Assembly: GCA_963747375.1 (NCBI GenBank)
Contig: CAVVFL010000035.1
Location: 62,001 to 126,000 of the forward strand
Direction: 5' to 3'
From: Sva-07 sp963747375
GTDB taxonomy: Bacteria; Actinomycetota; Acidimicrobiia; Acidimicrobiales; Ilumatobacteraceae
DNA: 64,000 nt
Made by a program: the position numbers and the translations under genes. The notes under the pieces are model-generated. The model was not told the origin of the DNA, searched no databases, and saw nothing but the letters and a program-made list of their open reading frames with translations. Position 1 is the stretch's first letter; the number at the start of each line of letters is the position of its first letter. Shown piece after piece: positions 8,279 through 16,708 of the stretch.

Positions 8279-10471
8279 ATGACCATCGATACCGACTCCT
8301 CGCCCCCATCTCGATCGCTTCATGAAGATGAAGCACTTGATGTGATGCCGCACCACGACGACCTCGAGACCGACGTCGAACATCCGCCGCTCGCCCGGAT
8401 GGGTCGGTGGGCACACGGCCACCGCAAGTTCGTGGTCATCGCGTGGGCGTTCCTGGCCATCGGGCTGGGCGTGTTCGCCCCGAAGCTCGAACATGCGCTC
8501 TCGGGCGCGATGTGGGAAGTCAACGGAAGCGAGTCGCTGGCGGCGCGCGACGTCATCGACCAGCAGTTCGGTGGTCTGTCGTCGCAGTCGGCGGTCGTGG
8601 TCATCCAGAGCCAGACGACGCCGATCGATGATCCCGCCTACCAACAGGTGATCGCCGACGTCAACGCGCTGATCCTCACCGAGCCCGGCTTCGGGCAGCC
8701 GATGCCGGCCCAGCCGGGCATGGACGGCAAGACCGTGATGATCCAGGCAGGTGCTCAGGTCGACCCGACCGAGGCGGTCCGCGCCGCGGAACGACTGGGC
8801 AACGAGATCAACGACCTGTCGACCGAGGTCGCCGGCGATCAGATCAGCGTCGCGCTCACCGGATCACCCGCGTTCTGGGACGACTTCAACGCCGTCAACC
8901 GTGAGGGCATGATGAAGGCCGAGGTGCTCACCTGGCCGGTCACCGCCGTCATCCTCGTGATCGCATTCGGCACGCTCGCAGCCGCCGGGCTGCCGCTGCT
9001 GCTCACCGCAGCAGGCCTGCTCGCCTCGATGGGCGTGCTCTACGGCATCACGCAGGTCACCGACCTGTCGATCTGGACGCTGAACTTCGCCATGATGTTC
9101 GCGCTCGCACTGGGCATCGACTACGCGCTCTTCATCGTCACCCGATACCGGGCCGCGCTGCACGCGCACCCGGAGGATCCGCAGCACGCCGCGGGCATCT
9201 CGATGGACACCGCCGGCAAGGCGGTGCTGTTCTCCGGCTTGACGGTGTTGATCAGCCTCTCGGCGATCCTGCTCGTGCCGATCCCGGCGTTCCGCTCGAT
9301 GGCCGCAGGCATGATGCTGTCGGTCAGCTTCGTGTTGCTCGCCGCCCTGACCCTGCTGCCGGCTCTGCTCGGCCCGGGCATCGACAAGTTCGCACTCCCG
9401 TGGCACAAGGCCGGCGACCACCACAGCGAGTTCTTCGCTCGGCTCGCCGACCGCATCCGCGCCCGCAAGGTCCTCGTGGCCATCGGTGCGATCACGATCC
9501 TCGTCGCCCTCGCCCTGCCGCTGCTCGGTCTGAAGACCGGGATGCCCGGGATCACCGTGCTGCCCGAAGACCAGCAGGCCCGTCAGGGCTACGACATGAT
9601 CGCCGACGGCTTCGGTCCCGGTGGTCCCGGCCCGATCCAGGTGATCGTGCCGGCCGGCGCCGATGCGCAGGCCGTGGCCGATCAGGTCACTGCCACCGAA
9701 GGCATCGTCATGGTCTTCCCGCCGCAGCCGGGCATGGAAGGTGCCAACATCATCCAGGCCGTCGGTGCCTACGACCCGTCGTCGACCGAAGCGCTCGCGC
9801 TCATCCCGACGTTGCGAACCGAACTCCCAGCCGGCGTGCTCGTCGGCGGTCCGGTCGCCGAGAACTTCGACCTCGACCAGACGCTCGGCGAGAAGGCGCC
9901 ACTCGTCATCGGCGTCGTGCTCATCTTGGGCTTCCTGCTGCTGATGGTCGCCCTGCAGGCCGTGATCGTCGCCTTCGTCGGCGTCATCTTCAACCTGCTG
10001 TCGGTCGGCGCGGCCTTCGGCGTCGGAGCGCTGGTGTTCCAGCACGGGATGGGTGCCAGCCTGCTCGGCTTCGAGAGCCAGGGGTACCTGACATCGTGGG
10101 CGCCGCTGTTCTTCTTCGCTCTCGTGTTCGCCATCTCGATGGACTACACGGTGTTCCTGCTCGCCTCGACCAGGGAGCACTTCGAGCGATCGGGTGATGC
10201 GAACGAGGCGGTGCGCGGATCGCTGGGCCACAGCGGACGTCCGATCGTCGCCGCCGCCGGCGTCATGATCGCCGTGTTCTACACCTTCGCCATCGCCGGC
10301 ACGCTGCCGATGAAGGAGATGGGCCTGATCCTCGGCACCGCGGTGCTGCTCGACGCCTTCCTCATCCGGTTGGTGCTCGTGCCCGCAGCGCTCTTCATCA
10401 TCGGCAACAGGGCGTGGTGGCTGCCGCGCTGGATCGATCGGATCCTGCCGAACGTGAAGTTCGCCCACTGA
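8279..10471 (+). CDS. MMPL/RND-family membrane exporter
   Basis: A 730-residue protein with two MMPL halves, each having one N-terminal helix, a large extracytoplasmic loop and five more helices. The proton-relay motifs are GIDYALFIVTRYR in the first half (about residue 280) and SMDYTVFLLASTREHF in the second (about residue 620). ATG 8279 follows AAGGAA; a GTG two codons upstream is also possible. A hydrophilic 40-residue N-terminus precedes the first helix. Relatives export lipids or hydrophobic compounds. An ArsR-type regulator gene precedes it by 52 bp on the same strand, suggesting inducible export. It is unbroken, unlike many genes in this window. Confidence 0.88.
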   Translation: MTIDTDSSPPSRSLHEDEALDVMPHHDDLETDVEHPPLARMGRWAHGHRKFVVIAWAFLAIGLGVFAPKLEHALSGAMWEVNGSESLAARDVIDQQFGGLSSQSAVVVIQSQTTPIDDPAYQQVIADVNALILTEPGFGQPMPAQPGMDGKTVMIQAGAQVDPTEAVRAAERLGNEINDLSTEVAGDQISVALTGSPAFWDDFNAVNREGMMKAEVLTWPVTAVILVIAFGTLAAAGLPLLLTAAGLLASMGVLYGITQVTDLSIWTLNFAMMFALALGIDYALFIVTRYRAALHAHPEDPQHAAGISMDTAGKAVLFSGLTVLISLSAILLVPIPAFRSMAAGMMLSVSFVLLAALTLLPALLGPGIDKFALPWHKAGDHHSEFFARLADRIRARKVLVAIGAITILVALALPLLGLKTGMPGITVLPEDQQARQGYDMIADGFGPGGPGPIQVIVPAGADAQAVADQVTATEGIVMVFPPQPGMEGANIIQAVGAYDPSSTEALALIPTLRTELPAGVLVGGPVAENFDLDQTLGEKAPLVIGVVLILGFLLLMVALQAVIVAFVGVIFNLLSVGAAFGVGALVFQHGMGASLLGFESQGYLTSWAPLFFFALVFAISMDYTVFLLASTREHFERSGDANEAVRGSLGHSGRPIVAAAGVMIAVFYTFAIAGTLPMKEMGLILGTAVLLDAFLIRLVLVPAALFIIGNRAWWLPRWIDRILPNVKFAH

Positions 10472-10478
10472 TCACACA

Positions 10479-10545
10479 GGTCGGGGTTCCTCCAATCGCC
10501 CCGACCGAACCGGTGCGGACGCCTCGATCGAGGCGTCCGCACCGG
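10479..10545. terminator. Double hairpin between convergent genes, including a 36-bp perfect palindrome
   Basis: Two structures lie in the 95-bp gap between the MMPL and rRNA/tRNA methyltransferase genes. GGTCGGGG (10479-10486) pairs with CCCCGACC (10499-10506). Directly after it, 10510-10545 is a perfect 36-bp palindrome beginning CCGGTGCGGACGCCTCGA. No T-tract follows on either strand. Position suggests bidirectional termination. Confidence 0.75.
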
Positions 10546-10566
10546 CGCGTTCGCTCAGGGGTGGCG

Positions 10567-11380
10567 TCAGCGGGGGCGGCTGAGGGCCGCGAAGGTGACG
10601 GCAGCGGCCTGGGCGACGTTGAGCGAGTCGACGGTCGGCGAGATCGGAATCCGCACACGACGATCGGCGGCCGCCATCACGGTCCGGCTCAGGCCCGGAC
10701 CCTCGGCGCCGAGGACGACGGCCGCCCGTTCCGGGACCTCGAGCTGCCAGAGGTCGGCCGCGTCCGGATGCCGGGGTCATCGCCCACGTCTCGAAGCCGG
10801 CCTGACGCAACGCCGGGACGACCTCTCGCCATGCGCCCGGCTCGGCGCGTCCGATCGGCAGCGTCAGCACCTCACCCATGCTCACGCGAACGGTTCGACG
10901 GCTGAACGGATCGGTGCACGTGTGGTCGACGACGAGACCATCGATCCCGAAGGCCCGCGCGGCCCGGGCGATCGCTCCGAGATTCTCGGCGTCGTTGAGG
11001 CCCTCGAGCACGGCGATGCGTCGAGCGCCTCGGACGAGTTCCTCGACGGAGGGATGCGGGCGACGTTCGGCGCAGGCGATCACACCGCGGTGCAGGTCGA
11101 AGCCGACCGTTCGTGCGATCACCTCGCGTTCGGCGACGTAGATGGGGACGCCCCGAGCCTCGAGTACTGCAGCATTGGCAGCGAACCGTTCGACCCTCGA
11201 CGGTGCCAGCAGTACCGACCGAATCGTGTGACCCGACTCGATGAGGCGATCGATGGCGACGTACCCCTCCGTGATGAAGGTTCGGTCGCCCTCGTACCGG
11301 CGGCGGAACGCCTGATCGTTGAGTTGGCGATAGTCGTCGAGCAGCGGATCGGTCGACTCGGTGACCGGCGTCGTGGTCAA
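10567..11380 (-). CDS. TrmH/SpoU-family RNA 2'-O-methyltransferase (frame broken once)
   Basis: Translated from TTG 11380, whose TTGA overlaps the stop of the upstream VOC gene. The first part contains a substrate-binding segment with DRTFITEGYVAIDRL and the SPOUT start VLEGLNDAENLGAIARAARAFG. Near 10775 a base is gained or lost. The other frame then supplies the trefoil-knot motifs VLGAEGPGL and VRIPISPTVDSLNVA before the stop at 10567. The product would be about 270 residues, normal for SpoU methylases acting on tRNA or rRNA ribose. The break falls inside conserved sequence, so a sequencing error is more likely than a pseudogene. Confidence 0.8.
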
Positions 11381-11805
11381 CGGGCGAAGACCTGAGAGTC
11401 GTCGGCGAACGCCTTGAACTCGAGCGCATTGCCGGATGGGTCGCGCAGGAACATCGTCGACTGCTCGCCGACCTGGCCGGCGAATCGGGTGTGGGGTTCG
11501 ATGACGAACGTCGTTCCGGCCGCCCGCAACCGGTCGGCCAAGGTGCGCCAGTCGTGCGGCGACAGCAACACACCGAAGTGGGGGACCGGCACGTCGTCGC
11601 CGTCGACCGGATTCGACAAGGTCGACGGCTCGTTGGCCGGATCGAGGTGCGCGACGAACTGATGGCCGTACAGGTCGAAGTCGACCCACGAGTCACTCGA
11701 CCGCCCCTCCTGGCATCCGAGCAGGTCGCCGTAGAACGTGCGCGCTGCCGCGAGGTCGTGGACCGGCATGGCCAAGTGGAACCGTGATGGTCGATCGTCG
11801 CTCAT
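11377..11805 (-). CDS. VOC-family protein
   Basis: A 142-residue glyoxalase-fold protein beginning RFHLAMPVHDLAAARTFY and ending DPSGNALEFKAF, the second-module pattern with a terminal Glu metal ligand. His and Glu ligands are at the expected places (FHLA, HFGVLL, LEFK). Start ATG 11805 overlaps the stop of the thioesterase gene (TGATG), and its own stop overlaps the TrmH start, so three genes are translationally coupled. Similar proteins are often annotated glyoxalase or dioxygenase; function is unknown. Confidence 0.78.
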   Translation of the reverse strand: MSDDRPSRFHLAMPVHDLAAARTFYGDLLGCQEGRSSDSWVDFDLYGHQFVAHLDPANEPSTLSNPVDGDDVPVPHFGVLLSPHDWRTLADRLRAAGTTFVIEPHTRFAGQVGEQSTMFLRDPSGNALEFKAFADDSQVFAR

Positions 11806-12242
11806 CAGTGCGGCAGCACGTACGTGCCCTGGGCCGTTGCCGTAGGCCTGTCGTCGCGGTCGTCGCACCACACCCGCACCGTGCCGACGACGTTGCGCCG
11901 GCCGGCGACGTCGAGTGTCGCCTTGGCCCAGAGCACCGAACCCTGCGCCGGCCTCAGGAATCGGATCGAGAGTTCCGACGTGAGCGCCATCGGCTCGATC
12001 CGACCCGTGGCTCCGAACACGAGGTACCACAGGGCGGCATCGGCCAGACCGAACTGCGATGGTCCGGAGATGAAGGCCCCCGGCCGGAGTTCGGCCTCGG
12101 AGATCTCGCGGCAGGCGAGTGCCACGGTTCGGCTCAGGTCCACACAGGAGTTGTTCGAGCCGGGAAACAGCTCGTCGATCATCTCGTTGACGGCAGCGAC
12201 GTCGGGGACGGTCACATCGCTCGGGCGGCCGGTGGAAGGCAT
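11805..12242 (-). CDS. PaaI-type hotdog-fold thioesterase
   Basis: A 145-residue protein with a hotdog fold, shown by PGAFISGPSQFGLADAALWYLVFG, where FISGPSQFGLADAA forms the central-helix entry, and by strands ending VVGTVRVWCDDRDDRPTATAQGTYVLP. This is the PaaI_thioesterase pattern, acting on acyl-CoA. The usual catalytic Asp of the HxxxxxxxD motif may correspond to Asp of GLADAA. It is first in a coupled operon with a VOC protein and TrmH methylase. It is divergent from the FAD reductase gene with 55 bp between starts. Confidence 0.7.
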   Translation of the reverse strand: MPSTGRPSDVTVPDVAAVNEMIDELFPGSNNSCVDLSRTVALACREISEAELRPGAFISGPSQFGLADAALWYLVFGATGRIEPMALTSELSIRFLRPAQGSVLWAKATLDVAGRRNVVGTVRVWCDDRDDRPTATAQGTYVLPH

Positions 12243-12297
12243 GCTCCGACGCTAGCGAGCTTCGTCTCGCACCCGAAACCATGGCATCGTGTCGGCC

Positions 12298-13551
12298 ATG
12301 AACACGACCGACGAGATCAGACCAGCGCTCGACCGTGTTGTCGTGGTCGGTGCATCGTTGGCGGGGTTGCGCGCCGCCGAGACCCTTCGTCAGCATGACG
12401 CCGTCGGTTCCGTGGTCGTCGTGGGCGACGAGGTCCACCGTCCGTACGACCGGCCGCCCCTGTCGAAGAAACTGTTGTCGGGCGAATGGGAACACGACCG
12501 AATTCACCTGCGTCAGCCGGAGGTGTTCGACGAACTCGACGTCGACTGGCGTCTGGGTTCGGCCGCCACCGGACTCGATCTGATCGCGCGCCGCGTCGAA
12601 CTGGCGACCGGTGAGACGATCCCGTTCGACAGCGTGATCATCGCCACCGGAGCGCGCCCACGCCGCCTCCCGGGCCAGGACGCGTTCGACCACGTCCACG
12701 AACTGCGCTCGCTCGACGATGCCTTGACGTTGCGGTCCGAGATCGCACCGGGCGGCCGTCGGGTCGTGGTGATCGGCGCGGGCTTCATCGGCCTCGAAGC
12801 GGCAGCCACGGCGATGACGTTGGGCAACGACGTGGTCGTGCTCGAAGGAGCATCTGCGCCGCTGATCCGGGCCCTCGGCGCAGAGATGGGAGAGGCGATC
12901 GCCGGACTCCACCGCACCCATGGCGTCACCGTTCGCTGCGACGTCCGCATCGACGCATTGACGAACGACGGCGTACGTCTCGCCGACGGTGAGGTGGTTC
13001 CCGCCGACGTCGTGGTTGTCGGGATCGGGGTGTCTCCCGCGACCGAGTGGCTCGCCGGAAGCGGTGTGGAGATCCGCGACGGCATCGTGTGCGACGCCCA
13101 TCTGAATGCGCTGGACGCCTCCGGGTCGGTGATTCCGGGCGTCTTCGCGGCCGGTGACGTCGCCCGTTGGCCGAATGCCCTGTTCGACGAGGAGATGCGT
13201 GTCGAACACTGGACCAATGCGGCCGAGCAGGGTGCGCACGCCGCCAACAACCTGGTGCATCTCGCCGCTGGTGAGTCACCCGAACCCTACGCGCCACTGC
13301 CGTTCTTCTGGAGCGATCAGTTCGAGCATCGGATCCAATTCCTCGGTCGAGCCGCAGCCGATGACGACGTGCGCATCGTGGCGGGGTCGGTTGCCGATGC
13401 GAAGTTCCTGGCCCTGTTCGGACGCGACGGACGCCTCCACGGTGCGCTCGGATTGAACGCCCCCCGGTGGGTCATGTCGACGCGCAAGCTGTTCGTGGAG
13501 GGCGCGTCCCTGGCCGAGGCCGTCGCGGCGACCAGTGGGCTCGATGCGTAG
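12298..13551 (+). CDS. FAD/NAD(P)-dependent ferredoxin reductase
   Basis: About 417 residues. The FAD-binding Rossmann motif VVVVGASLAGLRAAETLR is near the N-terminus. PYDRPPLSKKLL follows, then ATGARPRRLPG, the NAD-binding motif VVVIGAGFIGLEAAATA, and the second FAD contact VFAAGDVARWPN. A reductase C-terminal domain with FFWSDQFEHRIQFLG closes the protein. This is the architecture of rhodocoxin/putidaredoxin reductases, which pass electrons from NADH to a [2Fe-2S] ferredoxin for P450 or Rieske oxygenases. No such partner is adjacent. Start ATG 12298 is preferred over GTG 12289. The aminotransferase gene starts 9 bp downstream. Confidence 0.85.
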   Translation: MNTTDEIRPALDRVVVVGASLAGLRAAETLRQHDAVGSVVVVGDEVHRPYDRPPLSKKLLSGEWEHDRIHLRQPEVFDELDVDWRLGSAATGLDLIARRVELATGETIPFDSVIIATGARPRRLPGQDAFDHVHELRSLDDALTLRSEIAPGGRRVVVIGAGFIGLEAAATAMTLGNDVVVLEGASAPLIRALGAEMGEAIAGLHRTHGVTVRCDVRIDALTNDGVRLADGEVVPADVVVVGIGVSPATEWLAGSGVEIRDGIVCDAHLNALDASGSVIPGVFAAGDVARWPNALFDEEMRVEHWTNAAEQGAHAANNLVHLAAGESPEPYAPLPFFWSDQFEHRIQFLGRAAADDDVRIVAGSVADAKFLALFGRDGRLHGALGLNAPRWVMSTRKLFVEGASLAEAVAATSGLDA

Positions 13552-13560
13552 GCTCGGCAC

Positions 13561-14799
13561 ATGACCGGGCCTTCACACGTCTCCAACGTCTGGGCGAAGG
13601 CCACCGATCTCCACGTCGTCAGCGGCCACGGCTGCCGGGTCGTCGATGTCGACGGCATCGAGTACCTCGACTTCACCGCGGGCATCGCGGCGGCGTCGAC
13701 GGGTCACTCGCACCCACAGGTGGTGCAGGCGATCAGTGAGCAGGCGGCCCGCTTCATTCATGCCCAACAGAACGTGTACACCCACGATCTGCTCGAACCG
13801 CTGGCCACGCGCCTGGCCGAGATCACCCCCGATCCGATCGAGACGTTCTTCTTCGCGAATTCGAGCGACGAGGTGCTCGAGTTGGCCGTCAAGGCGGCCA
13901 AGCATGCGACCGGGCGTCACTCCATCGTCGTGTTCGATGGCGCATTCCACGGTCGCACGAATCTGACAATGGCCATGTCGACGTCCCGCGCGATCGATCG
14001 TGCGGGCTATGGCCCGTTCCCGCCCGGGGTGTTCGTGGCGCCGTTCCCCGACCCGCACGCCTCCGACCAGGAAGCGGAGATCACCGCGGCCCTGCGCGGC
14101 CTCGACCGGCTCTTCCAGACCCAGGTGGTCGCCAGCGAGGTGGCCGCGATCATCGTCGAGCCGGTCATCAGCGAGCGTGGCTACATTCCGACACCGGCCG
14201 GGTTCATCCGCGGCCTGGCCGAACGGTGTCGTGAGCACGGCATCTTGTTCGTGGCCGACGAGGTGCAGAGCGGGTTCGGCCGCACCGGCAAGATGTTTGC
14301 GGTCGAGGCCCACGACGTCGAGCCCGACATGTTGTGCATGGCCAAGGGCATTGCGTCGGGGTTCCCGTTTGCTGCGCTCGGCATGCGCCGGTCGATCGAC
14401 GACTCGTGGCGCGTGGGAAGCCAGGGTGGGTCGTCGAATGGCAATCCCATCGGCTGCGCTGCTGCGCTCGCCACCATCGACGTGATCACGGCACCGGGAT
14501 TCCTCGACAACGTCCGCGCCCGCGGTGATCAGCTCATCGATGCTCTCCGTGAGATGCAGCAACTCGATGCGTCACTGCGATACGTCCGGGGTCGTGGGTT
14601 GATGGTCGCGACCGAGTTCGATTCACCCGACCGCGCCACTGCCGTCGTGGAGCACTGTCTCCGCGAGAGCCACCTGATCCTGATGTCGGCGGGGACTCGG
14701 AACCGAACCATCCGGTGGATGCCGCCGCTCGTGGTCACCTCGGCCGAGATCTCCGAAGCGGTCCAGGCCTTCGAGTCGGCTCTGCGCGCCACGAGCTGA
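13561..14799 (+). CDS. Class III PLP-dependent aminotransferase
   Basis: A 412-residue fold-type I enzyme. FTAGIAAASTGHSHP occupies the N-terminal region, FFFANSSDEVLELAVKAAK covers the PLP-phosphate contact, and VFDGAFHGRT is the usual stacking segment. LFVADEVQSGFGRTGKMFA contains the PLP pyridine-contact Asp, and MAKGIASGFP carries the Schiff-base lysine. It is closest in pattern to GABA, acetylornithine or beta-alanine aminotransferases. The phosphate-contact motif reads NSSDEV where NSGTEA is usual, a substitution that could affect activity. Position between a ferredoxin-type reductase and a MarR regulator suggests an amino-acid or amine catabolic unit. Substrate is unresolved. Confidence 0.82.
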   Translation: MTGPSHVSNVWAKATDLHVVSGHGCRVVDVDGIEYLDFTAGIAAASTGHSHPQVVQAISEQAARFIHAQQNVYTHDLLEPLATRLAEITPDPIETFFFANSSDEVLELAVKAAKHATGRHSIVVFDGAFHGRTNLTMAMSTSRAIDRAGYGPFPPGVFVAPFPDPHASDQEAEITAALRGLDRLFQTQVVASEVAAIIVEPVISERGYIPTPAGFIRGLAERCREHGILFVADEVQSGFGRTGKMFAVEAHDVEPDMLCMAKGIASGFPFAALGMRRSIDDSWRVGSQGGSSNGNPIGCAAALATIDVITAPGFLDNVRARGDQLIDALREMQQLDASLRYVRGRGLMVATEFDSPDRATAVVEHCLRESHLILMSAGTRNRTIRWMPPLVVTSAEISEAVQAFESALRATS

Positions 14800-14809
14800 G
14801 GTGTGAGTC

Positions 14810-15298
14810 GTGGCTCGCCTCGATGTCACCCGCATCGGTGCCTGGCGCGGGCTCCAGGCCGTGGTGGGCCAGATCGAACGCGGCATCGACGAGGAACTGC
14901 GGGCCGACTGGGACATCCAGCTCGGCTGGTTCGACGTGCTCGCCTCACTGCAACGGCTGGGAGGTCGGGCCAGGCCGCTCGACGTCGCCGCCGATCTCCG
15001 ACTGCCACCGTCGAGCCTCAGCCGGCGGTTGGATCGATTGCAGGAGGAGGGGTGGATCGCTCGTCATCGAGAGGTGCCCGGCGCTGACCATCGGGCAGTC
15101 GAGATCGAACTCACCCGCACCGGCCGCCGACTCTGGCGCGAGATGAACGTCAGTTACCGCCGCGCGCTCCAGGCCCAGTTCGCGATCCACCTCGACGATC
15201 GCGACATCGCAGACGTCCGCCGGGTCCTCGACCTCCTCGTCGGCATCGATCACGACCTCGAAGCGGCCCCCGACTCCGAGCACGAGACCGGGGTCTGA
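14810..15298 (+). CDS. MarR-family transcriptional regulator
   Basis: A 162-residue winged-helix dimer type regulator from GTG 14810, 10 bp after the aminotransferase stop. WDIQLGWFDVLASLQRLGG, then DVAADLRLPPSSLSRRLDRLQ as the recognition region, and a wing with ADHRAVEIELT follow the MarR plan. Long terminal helices would dimerise. It likely autoregulates the reductase/aminotransferase operon. The stop codon is embedded in the 13-bp palindrome GGGGTCTGACCCC. Confidence 0.8.
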   Translation: MARLDVTRIGAWRGLQAVVGQIERGIDEELRADWDIQLGWFDVLASLQRLGGRARPLDVAADLRLPPSSLSRRLDRLQEEGWIARHREVPGADHRAVEIELTRTGRRLWREMNVSYRRALQAQFAIHLDDRDIADVRRVLDLLVGIDHDLEAAPDSEHETGV

Positions 15299-15302
15299 CC
15301 CC
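15290..15302. repeat. GGGGTCTGACCCC palindrome, copy 1
   Basis: A 13-bp inverted repeat containing the MarR stop codon TGA (15296-15298). The same sequence, read on the opposite strand, occurs at 44692-44704 just beyond the stop of the ABC-F gene, where its arms extend to 11 bp. Confidence 0.7.
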
Positions 15303-15350
15303 TTCTGGGACAGCCAGGTGGCCGCCCGGAGGCGGAGGTAGCGTGAGCGG

Positions 15351-15617
15351 ATGCCTGCCGTCTCGACCATCATCTGGGTCGGTTTCGGCATCTTCATGGG
15401 CTACGTCCTGTGGAAAACCGGGATCATGATGCTGCGCAGCATGACGTCGCTCCCACCGGAGCCGCCGCCGACCGGCGAACTGCGCAAGGTGAACCGCAGG
15501 TATCGCTGCGATGTCTGCGGGGTGGAATTGAGGTTGACAATGGCGCCGGATGACGACCCACCGCCTCCGCGGCACTGTCTCGAGGACATGACCGAGATCG
15601 CGCCCCTCTACGACTGA
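15351..15617 (+). CDS. Small membrane-anchored protein with a CxxC pair
   Basis: An 88-residue protein with one N-terminal transmembrane helix (about residues 5-28) and a cytosolic domain containing KVNRRYRCDVCGVELRLTM and a later Cys in RHCLEDM. The CxxC plus a downstream His-Cys suggests a small zinc-binding knot. Comparable short proteins with GELRKVNRRYRC are common in actinobacteria, without assigned function. ATG 15351 follows a weak purine-rich site (GGAGGTAG at 15334-15341). It is the last gene before the cell-wall cluster. Confidence 0.65.
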   Translation: MPAVSTIIWVGFGIFMGYVLWKTGIMMLRSMTSLPPEPPPTGELRKVNRRYRCDVCGVELRLTMAPDDDPPPPRHCLEDMTEIAPLYD

Positions 15618-15646
15618 GGTCGCCGAGCCGCCCGATCCAGGGCGCG

Positions 15647-15655
15647 TTGTCCACA
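15647..15655 (+). promoter_or_regulatory. Possible DnaA-box-like site (TTGTCCACA)
   Basis: TTGTCCACA matches the actinobacterial DnaA-box consensus. It lies in a 130-bp gap before crgA, and a related TTTCCCACAGGGTGGGAA follows at about 15702. A single box is not an origin and may be chance in a G+C-rich genome, but this gene cluster is oriC-proximal in mycobacteria. Confidence 0.25.
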
Positions 15656-15747
15656 GGGTGGGGACAACATGGGTAGAACCACACTGATGTGATTCGAGGT
15701 TTCCCACAGGGTGGGAACTGGGTGGAGGAGGGCGCTCGATCAGGCGG

Positions 15748-16059
15748 TCAACGCCACTTGGTGGCGGTGTACAGGCCACCGAGGATGCAGCCCAGCCCGA
15801 TCAGCGTCGGAATGTTGCTGTCGGTGAAGATCAGGTATCGAGCCATGATCATCAGTCCGCCGGCGACGAGCAGCACGATCATGATGATCGGAATCCAGTG
15901 CGGTGGCACCAGTTGGCGTTTGGTCGCCTTCGGGGTGTACCGCGACGACGCCGCAGCGGCGTGGTGTGGTTGCTCGTCGGACTGAATGTGGCGATCCTCG
16001 GGCCGGGTCCCCTTCGGGGTGACCCGGCCGCCGCCGGTCTTTCGCTTCGGGGGAGCCAT
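15748..16059 (-). CDS. crgA: Cell division protein CrgA
   Basis: A 103-residue protein: a basic disordered N-terminus (PPKRKTGGG), then SRYTPKATKRQLVPPHWIP, and two transmembrane helices, IMIVLLVAGGLMIMARYLIF and IGLGCILGGLYTATKW. The closing ATKWR is the family signature. CrgA recruits and stabilises septal peptidoglycan synthesis proteins such as FtsI in actinobacteria. The position next to the pabA/pknB/pbpA/rodA cluster matches mycobacteria (Rv0011c). It is divergent from the pabA-type gene. Confidence 0.88.
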   Translation of the reverse strand: MAPPKRKTGGGRVTPKGTRPEDRHIQSDEQPHHAAAASSRYTPKATKRQLVPPHWIPIIMIVLLVAGGLMIMARYLIFTDSNIPTLIGLGCILGGLYTATKWR

Positions 16060-16129
16060 GCAGCCACGAGCATACGTGATCAGGTCAACCGACCGTTCAC
16101 GTGAGCGTCATGAGGCCCATACTGGAGCG

Positions 16130-16705
16130 GTGACTCGTGTCCTCGTCATCGACAGCTACGACAGCTTCGTCTACAACCTGGTGCAGTACCTCGGTGAGCT
16201 CGGCGCCGATCCGATCGTGGTGCGCAACGATCAACTCTCGGTCGACGACGCGGTGGCACTGCAGCCCGACGCCGTGCTGTTGTCGCCGGGCCCCGGTCGC
16301 CCCGAGACGAGCGGAATCATCTGCGAGTCCATCGGGGCATTCGCTGCCGTCGGGACGCCGTTGTTCGGCGTGTGCCTCGGCCACCAGGCGATCGGCCACG
16401 TCTACGGCGCCGACGTCGTGGGTGCTCCGGAGCTGATGCACGGCAAGACCTCCGAGATCATCCACGACGGCACCGGTGTGTTCGCCGGCCTGCCCTCACC
16501 GCTGACGGCAACGCGGTATCACTCACTCACGCTCGCGCCCGAGAGCATTCCCGACGATCTCGTCGTCACGGCTCGCAGCGCCGACGGTGTCGTCATGGGG
16601 ATCCGCCATCGCACGCTCTCGGTGGAGGGCGTGCAGTTCCACCCCGAGAGCATCCTCACCGGCCACGGCCACGACCTGCTCGCGAACTTCCTCGCTCGCG
16701 CGTAG
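16130..16705 (+). CDS. pabA: Glutamine amidotransferase component II (PabA/TrpG type)
   Basis: A 191-residue class I glutamine amidotransferase starting at GTG 16130 after GGAGCGG. VLVIDSYDSFVYNLVQYL opens the protein and LSPGPGRP gives the oxyanion region. GVCLGHQAIG carries the nucleophilic Cys, and GVQFHPESIL carries the His-Glu pair. It supplies ammonia to aminodeoxychorismate or anthranilate synthase. Which one cannot be told from sequence alone; the genomic place equals Rv0013 (trpG/pabA). It is convergent with the PASTA kinase gene, 3 bp from its stop. Confidence 0.85.
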   Translation: MTRVLVIDSYDSFVYNLVQYLGELGADPIVVRNDQLSVDDAVALQPDAVLLSPGPGRPETSGIICESIGAFAAVGTPLFGVCLGHQAIGHVYGADVVGAPELMHGKTSEIIHDGTGVFAGLPSPLTATRYHSLTLAPESIPDDLVVTARSADGVVMGIRHRTLSVEGVQFHPESILTGHGHDLLANFLARA

Positions 16706-16708
16706 GGC

